Source: Haematobacter genomosp. 1
GTDB taxonomy: Bacteria > Pseudomonadota > Alphaproteobacteria > Rhodobacterales > Rhodobacteraceae
Length of the DNA stretch: 64,000 nucleotides
Direction: 5' to 3'
Assembly: GCF_002196855.1 (NCBI RefSeq)
Contig: NZ_NIPW01000039.1
Location: 1-64,000 of the forward strand
Both the position numbers and the translations under genes were made by a program. Every line of letters starts with the position of its first letter. Position 1 is the stretch's first letter. This document shows positions 9,904-17,413 of the stretch, in pieces. The notes beneath the pieces are model-generated. The model had not been told where the DNA came from and did not search any database. It saw only the letters and a program-made list of their open reading frames with translations.

Positions 9904-10721
9904 GCTTTTCCATCGCGGGAAAGACGGCCATCGTCACCGGAACCGCCACGGGGCTGGGCCTCGCCATCGCCCGTCACTTCGTGGAACGCGGCGCGAATGT
10001 CATGTTCGCAGAGGCCGATGAGCAGCGGCTTCTGTCGCGCGTGGGCAACGAGGTCGATGCCGACAGCGGCCCGCTGCGTTTCTTCGTGGCGGATACGCGG
10101 CGCAAGCTGGCGGTGACCAACCTCATTTCCGCAACCTATGACGCGTTCGAGCGGGTGGACATCCTGGTGAACGCCGGGTTCTTCATGCAGCCATCGGAAG
10201 ACGTGCTGGACCCGGACTGCGACGGGGTTGAGGAACTGTGGCAGACGAACGTGCTTCCGGCGCTCCGGCTTTCCCAGCAGGTCGCCCGCCGCATGATCGC
10301 GCAGGCGGAGGCAGATGCGCTGGCCGAGGGGGAGGCGGGGTCGATCATCACCCTCTCCTCTATCGCCGCCCGCCGCACGCGGCCGGAAATGCTGGCGGCC
10401 TCCATCGCCGCCTCCGGCGTGGAGCAGGTGACGCGCTCTCTGGCGCTGGCGCTCGCGCCGAAACGGATCAGGGTCAATGCGCTCGCCCTTGGCAGCGTGA
10501 TGACGGAAACCCTGCAAAGCGCCATCCGCGAGACGCCGGCCTACCGTGACGAGGTCATCTCCCGTACACCGGCGGGCCGGATCGCCGGCGCGCGCGAGGT
10601 CGTGGAGGCCGTGCAGTTCCTGGCCTCCGAAGCGGCGTCCTTCATGACGGGGGAGGTGCTGACCCTTGACGGCGGGCGGTCGCTTCTCGATGCCGTGCCT
10701 TTCGTCACCGGGCGGGCCTGA
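9900..10721 (+). CDS. SDR-family protein lacking the catalytic Tyr-x-x-x-Lys
   Basis: A 273-residue short-chain dehydrogenase/reductase fold. The cofactor loop TGTATGLG is near residue 15, the LVNAG strand is conserved, and the conserved Ser sits in TLSSIAA. Where SDR enzymes read YxASK, this protein reads LAASI, so both the proton-donor Tyr and the Lys are replaced. It may bind a nucleotide without classical oxidoreductase activity. Translationally coupled to the rRNA methyltransferase gene upstream and followed by deformylase genes. The fold assignment is firm; the function is unknown. Confidence 0.82.
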   Translation: MSFSIAGKTAIVTGTATGLGLAIARHFVERGANVMFAEADEQRLLSRVGNEVDADSGPLRFFVADTRRKLAVTNLISATYDAFERVDILVNAGFFMQPSEDVLDPDCDGVEELWQTNVLPALRLSQQVARRMIAQAEADALAEGEAGSIITLSSIAARRTRPEMLAASIAASGVEQVTRSLALALAPKRIRVNALALGSVMTETLQSAIRETPAYRDEVISRTPAGRIAGAREVVEAVQFLASEAASFMTGEVLTLDGGRSLLDAVPFVTGRA

Positions 10722-10772
10722 CGGCGCGGCAATCCCGTTGCACAGCGGGCGGTCATCGCCTAAATCCCGATC

Positions 10773-11294
10773 ATGGCACGCAGACTGATCCTCATTCACC
10801 CCGATCCGAGGCTCCGCAAGGTTGCGGAACCGGTGACGGACATCACGCCCGAACTGGCAGAGCTTGCGGATGACATGCTCGCCACGATGTATGACGCGCC
10901 GGGCATCGGTCTCGCCGCGCCGCAGATCGGCATATCGAAGCGGCTGATCGTGCTGGACTGCGTGAAGGAGGCGGAGAGCGAGCCGCGCCCCATCGCCATG
11001 TTCAACCCCGAAATCCTCTGGAGTTCAGAGGATCGCAGCGTCTATGAGGAAGGCTGCCTCTCCATTCCCGACCAGTATGCCGAAGTGGAGCGCCCCGCCG
11101 AGGTGGAGGTGCGCTGGCTCGACCGGGAGGGGCTGGTTCAGCAGGAGCGTTTCGCGGGGCTTTGGGCCACCTGCGTCCAGCACGAGATCGACCATCTCGA
11201 TGGCAGGCTGTTCATCGACTATCTCAAACCGCTGCGCCGGCAGATGATCACCCGGAAAATGGAAAAGCTGAAGCGGGAGCGGGCGCGGGCATGA
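10773..11294 (+). CDS. def: Peptide deformylase (first, canonical copy)
   Basis: A 173-residue metalloenzyme that removes the formyl group from nascent N-termini. All three signatures are intact: GIGLAAPQIG, EGCLS (metal-ligand Cys) and HEIDH (two metal-ligand His and catalytic Glu). It is first of three tandem paralogues preceding fmt, the enzyme that installs the formyl group. Its stop overlaps the second def by four bases. Confidence 0.96.
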   Translation: MARRLILIHPDPRLRKVAEPVTDITPELAELADDMLATMYDAPGIGLAAPQIGISKRLIVLDCVKEAESEPRPIAMFNPEILWSSEDRSVYEEGCLSIPDQYAEVERPAEVEVRWLDREGLVQQERFAGLWATCVQHEIDHLDGRLFIDYLKPLRRQMITRKMEKLKRERARA

Positions 11295-11800
11295 GCCGCC
11301 GCCGCATCCTTTGCTGGCCGGACCCGGCGCTCCGCCGCGTCGCCGCGCCGGTGGAGGAGATCACCGCGGAAATCCGCGATCTGGCCGCCGATCTGCTCGA
11401 CACGATGTACGCCGCCCCCGGCCGCGGTCTCGCCGCGACCCAGATCGGCGCGATGCACCGCGTTTTCGTGATGGATGCGGAATGGAAGACCGGCCCTGCC
11501 AATCCCGTCATCATGCTGAACCCGGAGATCGTCTGGTCTGCGCCGGAGACCGCGCTCTGCGACGAGGGCTGCCTGTCGCTTCCCGGTATCGTGGTGGCGG
11601 TCGCGCGTCCGGCAGAGGTCAGGCTGCGCTGGCAGACATTGTGCGGCGGAATGCGGGAGGAAAGCTACCGGGGCTTTGCCGCCGCCTGCGTGCAGCATGA
11701 GCAGGATCATCTCGATGGGCAGCTCTGCATCGACCTTATCGGTGAGGAGGCACGGGCGATGATCGCCCCGGCGCTCCGCCTGCTGGAGACTTCCGCATGA
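11291..11800 (+). CDS. def: Peptide deformylase (second copy)
   Basis: A 169-residue paralogue with the deformylase metal centre complete: EGCLSLPG and HEQDH. Motif 1 is GRGLAATQIG, with Thr in place of the usual Pro. The start ATG at 11291 overlaps the preceding stop (ATGA), and its own stop overlaps the third copy in the same way, so the three are probably made together. It is predicted active on formyl-methionine or a narrower substrate set. Confidence 0.92.
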   Translation: MSRRRILCWPDPALRRVAAPVEEITAEIRDLAADLLDTMYAAPGRGLAATQIGAMHRVFVMDAEWKTGPANPVIMLNPEIVWSAPETALCDEGCLSLPGIVVAVARPAEVRLRWQTLCGGMREESYRGFAAACVQHEQDHLDGQLCIDLIGEEARAMIAPALRLLETSA

Positions 11801-12297
11801 TCCGCCCCTTTCTGCCCTGGCCTGACCGCAGGCTCCGCACCCCGGCAGCACCCGTCACGGAAGTGACGGAGGAGACGCGGACCATCTGGAACGACATGAT
11901 CGAAACCATGGACGCCATGCCGGGTTACGGGCTGGCGGGGCCGCAGGTCGGCGTGATGCAGCGGCTGGCGGTGGTGGATTGCTCGGAGGCGCGGGGGCAG
12001 GCCGTGCGCCTGGCGAACCCGGAGATACTGCATGCCTCGGGGCAGTTGCGGATGCATGAGGAAGCCAGCCCCAACCTGCCCGGTGTCTTTGCCCCTATCG
12101 AGCGGCCCCGTGCCGTGACCGTCCGGTTCCTGAACGAGCAGGGGGAGCTTGAGCAGAGGGATTTCGTCGGTCTGTGGGCCACCTCCGTGCAGCATCAGAT
12201 CGACCATCTCGACGGGCGCATGTATTTCGACCGGCTGTCTCCCCTGAAGCGGCGGATGCTGCTGGCGAAGGCGGAAAAACTCACCCGGCGCGCCTGA
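11797..12297 (+). CDS. Degenerate peptide deformylase paralogue, probably catalytically inactive
   Basis: 166 residues clearly homologous to the two upstream deformylases (GYGLAGPQVG, LPGV, conserved C-terminal helix). EGCLS has become EASPN, losing the metal-binding Cys, and HExxH reads HQIDH, replacing the catalytic Glu by Gln. The reading frame is intact and coupled by ATGA, so it is not an obvious pseudogene. It may be regulatory or structural. Many annotation pipelines would still call it peptide deformylase. Confidence 0.85.
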   Translation: MIRPFLPWPDRRLRTPAAPVTEVTEETRTIWNDMIETMDAMPGYGLAGPQVGVMQRLAVVDCSEARGQAVRLANPEILHASGQLRMHEEASPNLPGVFAPIERPRAVTVRFLNEQGELEQRDFVGLWATSVQHQIDHLDGRMYFDRLSPLKRRMLLAKAEKLTRRA

Positions 12298-12309
12298 GAG
12301 GGCGAGGCA

Positions 12310-12339
12310 CCTGCCGTCGGTGGCCGCCGCCGCGGCAGG
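12310..12339. other. Intraoperonic hairpin between def-like gene and fmt
   Basis: CCTGCCG (12310-12316) pairs with CGGCAGG (12333-12339) in the 78-nt gap before fmt. There is no U-tract, so an mRNA processing or stability role is more likely than termination. Confidence 0.4.
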
Positions 12340-12375
12340 GCGAAGCGGCCTGGCATTGGAACAAGGACACGTGAC

Positions 12376-13275
12376 ATGCGACTGATCTTCATGGGAACGC
12401 CGGATTTCTCCGTCCCCGTGCTGGATGCGCTCGTGGCCGCGGGCCATGAGGTCGCGGCCGTCTATTGCCAGCCGCCACGCCCGGCGGGCCGGGGCAAGCG
12501 TGAACGGCCAAGCCCCGTCCAGTCGCGGGCGGAGACGCTGGGGCTGACGGTGCGTCATCCCCGGAGCTTGCGGACCCCCGAGGCGCAGGCCGAGTTCGCG
12601 GCGTTGCAGGCGGAGATCGCCGTGGTGGTGGCCTATGGCCTCATTCTGCCCAAACCTGTTCTTGATGCGCCGGCGCAGGGGTGTCTCAATATCCATGCCT
12701 CGCTTCTGCCGCGCTGGCGGGGGGCCGCGCCGATCCACCGTGCCATCCTTGCCGGCGATGCGGAAACGGGGGTCTGCATCATGAGGATGGAGGAGGGGCT
12801 GGACACCGGGCCGGTGCTGCTTCGCCGGACAACCCCCATCGCGGCGGAAGAGACGACGGGGGAGCTGCACGACCGGCTCTCTGCCCTCGGGGCAGCGGCC
12901 ATTGTCGAGGCGCTGGACCGGCTGGACGCGCTGAGCCCCGTCCCGCAGGCGGAGGATGGCGTCACCTATGCCGCGAAGATCGACAAGGCCGAGGCGCGGA
13001 TCGACTGGACCCGCCCCGCGGAGGAGGTCGACCGGCTGATCCGCGGGCTCTCCCCCTTTCCCGGTGCATGGTGCCTTGCGGAGACGGAACGGCTGAAGCT
13101 TCTCCGCTCGCGGCCCGTGGCGGGCACAGGCGCGCCGGGGCAGGTCATCGGGACGTTCACGGTGGCATGTGGGGCGGGCGCGGTGGAAATCACGCTGGCC
13201 CAGCGGGAGGGAAAGCGCCCGATGGTGCCGGAGGATCTGCTGCGCGGGTTCCGTCTGCCCGACGTGCTCGGCTGA
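12376..13275 (+). CDS. fmt: Methionyl-tRNA formyltransferase
   Basis: A 299-residue enzyme that formylates initiator Met-tRNA using 10-formyl-tetrahydrofolate. The N-terminal formyltransferase domain carries the [12 protein letters not shown] signature after NIHA, and a C-terminal domain from about 200 binds tRNA. It belongs to the deformylase group: Fmt adds the group that Def removes. Standard ATG start; it ends convergent with the UPF0126 gene. Confidence 0.97.
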   Translation: MRLIFMGTPDFSVPVLDALVAAGHEVAAVYCQPPRPAGRGKRERPSPVQSRAETLGLTVRHPRSLRTPEAQAEFAALQAEIAVVVAYGLILPKPVLDAPAQGCLNIHASLLPRWRGAAPIHRAILAGDAETGVCIMRMEEGLDTGPVLLRRTTPIAAEETTGELHDRLSALGAAAIVEALDRLDALSPVPQAEDGVTYAAKIDKAEARIDWTRPAEEVDRLIRGLSPFPGAWCLAETERLKLLRSRPVAGTGAPGQVIGTFTVACGAGAVEITLAQREGKRPMVPEDLLRGFRLPDVLG

Positions 13276-13290
13276 AACCGGCGGGCGGCG

Positions 13291-13914
13291 CTACCGACGG
13301 GGCGGGCGCGGCTTGTAGCTTGGCAGGCGCCAGCCGAAGAGCAGGCTTCCGGCGCGCAGGCCGAAGGTGACGATCCCGCCGATCAGCGCCGCTGTCGGCC
13401 CGCTTTCCGACAGGTTCAGGGCGAGGGAGACGGCGAGCGCCCCTCCCGCCGCCGCGGTGACATAGAGTTCCCCCTGCCGGAGAACCAGCGGCACTTCATT
13501 GCTCACCACATCCCGCATCAGCCCGCCAAGACAGCCGGTGATGACCCCCATGATGATGCAGATGGACCAGGGCTGGCCCATGCCCGCCGCGATGTTCACG
13601 CCCGCGGGCACGGCGATGGCAAGGGCCACGGCATCGCACCACAGGATCGCGCGGGCACGGCTTTCCAGCCTGGGCGCCAGGAAGAACACCAGAGTGGCCG
13701 CCACAGCGGCAACAAGCAGCATCCCGGGGCGGCCGATCCAGAACACCGGATCCCGTTGCAGCAGCACATCCCGCACCGTGCCGCCGCCCACCGCAGTCAG
13801 GCAGGCAAGGAACAGAAAGCCGATCGGGTCAAGCTGCGCCCGGCTCGCCGCCAGTGCCCCGGTGAGCGCGAAGACGAACACCGAAGCCGCGTCCAGCCAC
13901 GCCCCGGAACCCAT
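13291..13914 (-). CDS. UPF0126 / TRIC-like trimeric cation channel family membrane protein
   Basis: 207 residues with about seven hydrophobic segments and two similar halves, each with a Gly-rich GGGTVRD or GGLMRDV motif. This is typical of the YicG/UPF0126 family, related to trimeric intracellular cation channels; some members move glycine. It starts two nucleotides after rnhA ends, so the two are probably cotranscribed. The transported ion or solute is not determined. Confidence 0.85.
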   Translation of the reverse strand: MGSGAWLDAASVFVFALTGALAASRAQLDPIGFLFLACLTAVGGGTVRDVLLQRDPVFWIGRPGMLLVAAVAATLVFFLAPRLESRARAILWCDAVALAIAVPAGVNIAAGMGQPWSICIIMGVITGCLGGLMRDVVSNEVPLVLRQGELYVTAAAGGALAVSLALNLSESGPTAALIGGIVTFGLRAGSLLFGWRLPSYKPRPPRR

Positions 13915-13916
13915 GT

Positions 13917-14378
13917 TCAGCTCTTGCCCGGCTTGTAGGGGGCCATGGCATGCCGCGCGAGTTCATCGGCGCGCTCGTTCTCCGCATGGCCGGCATGGCC
14001 CTTGATCCACTGCCACGTCACCTTGTGCGGGCTGCGTGCAGCATCCAGCCGCTGCCACAGGTCGCTGTTTTTCACCGGCTTGTTGGTGGAGGTCTTCCAG
14101 CCGTTCCGTTTCCAGCCGTGGATCCATTCGGACACGCCGTTCTTCACATAGGCCGAATCGGTCACCACCGTGATGCTGGACGGGCGGGAGAGGGCCTCAA
14201 GCGCGGAGATCGCGGCCATCAGCTCCATGCGGTTGTTGGTGGTCAGCGCCTCGCCGCCGGAAAGCGTGCGTTCCTTCAGCACGGCCTCTCCGTCGCGGGC
14301 GATCATCAGGACGCCCCAGCCACCCGGGCCGGGATTGCCGGAGCAGGCTCCGTCGGTATAGGCAAAGAGGTCGGTCAT
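13917..14378 (-). CDS. rnhA: Ribonuclease HI
   Basis: A 153-residue endonuclease that cuts RNA in RNA-DNA hybrids. The acidic active site is complete: Asp in [11 protein letters not shown], Glu in NNRMELMA, Asp in VTDSAYV and a late Asp in ERADELA. It lies downstream of ispH on the same strand (40-nt gap) and directly upstream of the UPF0126 gene, in an apparent ispH-rnhA-UPF0126 operon. Confidence 0.97.
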   Translation of the reverse strand: MTDLFAYTDGACSGNPGPGGWGVLMIARDGEAVLKERTLSGGEALTTNNRMELMAAISALEALSRPSSITVVTDSAYVKNGVSEWIHGWKRNGWKTSTNKPVKNSDLWQRLDAARSPHKVTWQWIKGHAGHAENERADELARHAMAPYKPGKS

Positions 14379-14418
14379 CGGGACGAGGTAGCGGCAGCAC
14401 GTGCGGCCCGCAAGCCCC

Positions 14419-15369
14419 TCACGCCGGGATGCGGAGCACGCGGGGCACCTTGAACTCGATGTCCTCGACGGCGGTCTCCACGATATCGACGGTCACGTCG
14501 AACCGGGCGCGGAAGGCGTCGAGCACCTCCTCCACCAGAACCTCAGGCGCGGAGGCGCCCGCGGTCACGCCGATGGCAGCGGGTGTTCCGAGCGCCCGCC
14601 AGTCGATATCGGCGGCCCGCTGCACAAGCTGGGCATAGTCGCAGCCCGCCGCGCGCCCGACTTCCACCAGCCGCCGGGAGTTCGACGAATTGGGCGATCC
14701 CAGCACGAAGAGCGCGGCGATCTTCGGCGCAATCGCCTTCACCGCCGCCTGACGGTTGGTGGTGGCGTAGCAGATGTCCTCATGCGCGGGGATCATGATT
14801 TCGGGGAAGCGGCGGCGGAGGGCCGCGACGATGCCCGCGGTATCATCGACGGAGAGCGTGGTCTGGGTGATGACGGCGAGCTGGGAGGGGTCGCGGACGG
14901 CGATCCGCGCCACATCCGCCTCCGTCTCCACGAGGATGACCTCGCCTTCGGGGAGCTGGCCCATGGTGCCCAGCGTCTCCGGGTGCCCGGCATGGCCCAC
15001 CATGATGAGCTGCCGCCCGACGCTGTTGTGGCGTGCGGCCTCGTTATGGACCTTCGTCACCAAGGGGCAGGTGGCATCGACATGGATGAGATTACGCCGC
15101 TCGGCTTCCGCAGGGACGGCCTTCGGCACCCCATGCGCGGAAAAGACGACGGGGCGGTCGTCGGGACAGTCGTCCAGCTCCTCCACGAAAACGGCGCCCT
15201 TGGCGCGAAGTTCGTCCACCACGTATTTGTTGTGGACGATCTCATGGCGGACATAGACGGGAGCCCCCCATTTCTCGATGGCCATTTCCACGATGCGGAT
15301 GGCCCGGTCCACGCCGGCACAGAAGCCACGCGGGGCGGCGAGATAGAGGTGGAGAGAAGGTCGCGTCAT
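14419..15369 (-). CDS. ispH: 4-hydroxy-3-methylbut-2-enyl diphosphate reductase (IspH/LytB)
   Basis: The last enzyme of the MEP isoprenoid pathway, an iron-sulfur protein making IPP and DMAPP. Three cluster cysteines are visible: GFCAGV at residue 17, DATCPLV and DICYATT. The start MTRPSL at 15369 gives 316 aa, the usual length. An in-frame ATG at 15399 or further upstream would add residues across the promoter/dyad region. Confidence 0.95.
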   Translation of the reverse strand: MTRPSLHLYLAAPRGFCAGVDRAIRIVEMAIEKWGAPVYVRHEIVHNKYVVDELRAKGAVFVEELDDCPDDRPVVFSAHGVPKAVPAEAERRNLIHVDATCPLVTKVHNEAARHNSVGRQLIMVGHAGHPETLGTMGQLPEGEVILVETEADVARIAVRDPSQLAVITQTTLSVDDTAGIVAALRRRFPEIMIPAHEDICYATTNRQAAVKAIAPKIAALFVLGSPNSSNSRRLVEVGRAAGCDYAQLVQRAADIDWRALGTPAAIGVTAGASAPEVLVEEVLDAFRARFDVTVDIVETAVEDIEFKVPRVLRIPA

Positions 15370-15400
15370 ATCTGGCCCGTCTGTAAAGGCGAAGGCCATA

Positions 15401-15414
15401 TCTAACCTGTTAGA
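15401..15414. promoter_or_regulatory. Perfect dyad upstream of ispH
   Basis: TCTAAC-CT-GTTAGA is a perfect inverted repeat 32 nt before the ispH ATG. On the minus strand it overlaps a -10-like TAGATA with a weak CTGGAT -35, spacer 18. This is a candidate operator; no factor is assigned. Confidence 0.4.
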
Positions 15415-15420
15415 CGCCCC

Positions 15421-15446
15421 GGATCCAGTCGGGGGATCCAGTCGGG
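15421..15446. repeat. Short tandem direct repeat upstream of ispH
   Basis: Two copies of GGATCCAGTCGGG lie head to tail with a one-base shift, in the region where the ispH -35 element should be. Confidence 0.6.
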
Positions 15447-15453
15447 CGCGCAA

Positions 15454-15489
15454 GATCCCCGCAGGCGGCGTGATGCGCCAGCGGGGATC
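15454..15489 (-). terminator. Hairpin after the NYN gene
   Basis: GATCCCCGC (15454-15462) pairs with GCGGGGATC (15481-15489), extended by an inner GGCG/CGCC. It lies 8 nt past the NYN gene stop. There is no U-tract on the minus strand, so termination may be weak. Confidence 0.5.
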
Positions 15490-15496
15490 ACATATA

Positions 15497-16072
15497 TCAG
15501 ACCGGGGTTGTCGCTTCGTTGTCTTCCCGCACGTCGCGAGGCTCGCGCGGGGGGCGTCCGATCACGTCACGCAGTTCGTCCAGTTCGATGAAGTTGTCGG
15601 CCTGGCGACGCAGTTCGTCGGCGATCATGGGTGGCTGCGACCGGATGGTTGAAACGACGGAGACACGCACGCCTTGCCGCTGAAGGCTTTCGACCAGCGG
15701 CTTGAAGTCACCGTCACCGGAGAAGAGCACGATATGATCGACACGGGGCGCGAGTTCCATGGCATCGACGGTCAGTTCGATATCCATGTTGCCCTTGACC
15801 TTGCGACGACCCTGGCTGTCGGTGTATTCTTTCGCGGGCTTGGTCACCATTGCGAAGCCGTTGTAGTGCAGCCAGTCAACCAGCGGACGGATAGGCGAGT
15901 ATTCGTCATTCTCCAGCAGGGCGGTATAATAGAAGGCCCGCAGGAGCTTGCCGCGACGCATGAATTCCTGCCGCAGCAATTTGTAGTCGATGTCAAAGCC
16001 CAAGGCCTTGGCAGCGGCATAAAGGTTGGAGCCGTCTATAAAGAGCGCCAGCCTTTCGTCCTTGTAAAACAT
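15497..16072 (-). CDS. NYN-domain (LabA/DUF88) family protein, putative RNase
   Basis: A 191-residue PIN-like NYN domain. Conserved acidic residues are in LFIDGSNLY (Asp13), the [10 protein letters not shown] helix and the FSGDGDF motif, as in metal-dependent nucleases of the LabA family. A C-terminal Arg/Pro/Glu-rich tail follows. The start is preceded by AAGGGGAT. It is divergent from folK. RNA substrate and role are unknown; cyanobacterial LabA affects clock output, but that cannot be transferred. Confidence 0.85.
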   Translation of the reverse strand: MFYKDERLALFIDGSNLYAAAKALGFDIDYKLLRQEFMRRGKLLRAFYYTALLENDEYSPIRPLVDWLHYNGFAMVTKPAKEYTDSQGRRKVKGNMDIELTVDAMELAPRVDHIVLFSGDGDFKPLVESLQRQGVRVSVVSTIRSQPPMIADELRRQADNFIELDELRDVIGRPPREPRDVREDNEATTPV

Positions 16073-16227
16073 TTAATCCCCTTTCGAATGCAGGCCGAGC
16101 CGAGAATCACTTTTCCGGGAGTGAGGCGGAAGAAAAACAGAACGACCTGCCAAGTATGGGAATCTGGAATAATCGTCCCACAATCGCAAGCCCCAGTTGT
16201 CCGCGCGCCCTAAAAGTTGATAGCTCG

Positions 16228-16815
16228 ATGACCCAAGCCTTTGTTGCCCTTGGAAGTAACCTAACGTCGCGGAATACCGCTCCGGCGATGATACTTTCGA
16301 CTGCCTTGAAACTTCTGCGTCTGAAGGAGGTCGTTCCGACCTCTCTCAGCTTCCTTTACAGAACGCCTGCCTTTCCGGCGGGTTCCGGCCCTGATTTTGT
16401 CAATGCCGTGATCGCTGTCGACGTTGGCGATTTGTTGCCGGCTGAGGTCTTGTCCCGACTTCATATGGTGGAGAGCGCGCTCGGTCGGGAGCGGTCTGTC
16501 CGCTGGGGCGCGCGGACGGCCGATCTTGATCTCGTGGCGATAGGGGGTGCGGTATTGCCGGAGGAGGCCACGTGGCGGCGATGGCGAGAGCTTTCCCCGG
16601 CGCGCCAGCAGCAGGAGGCGCCGGACACCCTTGTTCTGCCGCATCCCCGCTTGCAGGATCGAGCCTTCGTCCTTGTGCCGATGGCCGATGTCGCTGGCGA
16701 CTGGCGCCATCCCGTCACCGGCCTTTCGGTCGCCGAGATGCTGGCAAGCCTGCCCGAAGCCGAACGGCGGGGGGTCGTGCCGCTCGCCGCGCCGCCGGAG
16801 GAGTGGCGGCTTTGA
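16228..16815 (+). CDS. folK: 2-amino-4-hydroxy-6-hydroxymethyldihydropteridine pyrophosphokinase
   Basis: 195 residues; transfers pyrophosphate from ATP to the pterin in folate synthesis. HPPK features: ALGSNL near the N-terminus, the FLYRTPA loop, FVNAVIAVD, and the RWGARTADLDLVAIG Asp pair followed by PHPRLQDRAFVLVPMAD. The ATG at 16228 lacks a strong ribosome site, but the upstream in-frame codons are not pterin-kinase-like. It stands apart from other folate genes, as happens in this lineage. Confidence 0.93.
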   Translation: MTQAFVALGSNLTSRNTAPAMILSTALKLLRLKEVVPTSLSFLYRTPAFPAGSGPDFVNAVIAVDVGDLLPAEVLSRLHMVESALGRERSVRWGARTADLDLVAIGGAVLPEEATWRRWRELSPARQQQEAPDTLVLPHPRLQDRAFVLVPMADVAGDWRHPVTGLSVAEMLASLPEAERRGVVPLAAPPEEWRL

Positions 16816-16869
16816 TCCGACTGCTCTTTCCTTGGCGGACATAGGGGAGTAACAAGGCGTGCGTCTCGC

Positions 16870-16928
16870 GCTGTCGTGAAGGTTTCCGCGACAGCCACCC
16901 GCCAGACCTAGAGGTCCGTGCGGCGGGT
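16870..16928. other. Two adjacent hairpins between folK and rpoZ
   Basis: Hairpin one: GCTGTCG (16870-16876) with CGACAGC (16889-16895). Hairpin two: ACCCGCC (16897-16903) with GGCGGGT (16922-16928), enclosing a GACCT-AG-AGGTC stem. Neither has a long U-tract; they probably end or stabilise the folK transcript upstream of the rpoZ promoter. Confidence 0.45.
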
Positions 16929-16944
16929 TGGTGCGTTTCACGGG

Positions 16945-16973
16945 TTGTCAAGCCGGATCGCAGGGCATAGATA
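16945..16973 (+). promoter_or_regulatory. Putative sigma70-type promoter of rpoZ
   Basis: TTGTCA (16945-16950), a 17-nt spacer, then TAGATA (16968-16973). The -35 is near consensus and the -10 weaker. Transcription would start near 16980, about 28 nt before the rpoZ ATG. Confidence 0.5.
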
Positions 16974-17007
16974 GGCGCTTCCACAGGTTTACCCGATTGG
17001 AGCAGCC

Positions 17008-17361
17008 ATGGCCCGCGTGACGGTAGAAGATTGCGTCGACAAGGTTCCGAACCGCTTCGAGCTCGTTTTGCTCGCGGCGCACCGGGCGCGTGAAATCGCG
17101 TCGGGCAGCGTGCTGACGGTCGATCGGGACAACGACAAGAACCCCGTCGTCGCGCTCCGCGAAGTGGCGGAGGAAACCCAGTCCGCCGATGATCTGCGTG
17201 AGCGGCTGATCGCCTCGAACCAGACCCAGATCGAGGTCGATGAGCCCGAGGACGACGAGATGGCGCTCCTCATGGGGGCGGAACTCGACCGTCCGGCGCA
17301 GGACGACATGAGCGAGGAGCGGATGCTCCGCGCCCTCATGGAAGCCCAAGGGGAACACTGA
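17008..17361 (+). CDS. rpoZ: RNA polymerase omega subunit
   Basis: 117 residues. The omega core is clear: [28 protein letters not shown], then [17 protein letters not shown]. Omega assists assembly of the beta-prime subunit and, in E. coli, forms part of a ppGpp site on RNA polymerase. The GGAG ribosome site precedes the ATG. The next gene is the ppGpp enzyme rsh, a conserved pairing that joins the alarmone with its target. Confidence 0.96.
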   Translation: MARVTVEDCVDKVPNRFELVLLAAHRAREIASGSVLTVDRDNDKNPVVALREVAEETQSADDLRERLIASNQTQIEVDEPEDDEMALLMGAELDRPAQDDMSEERMLRALMEAQGEH

Positions 17362-17413
17362 GACGGTCGCCCTCAACGACGCACTCTCCGATACAAGAAC
17401 GACGCGCCAGGCG

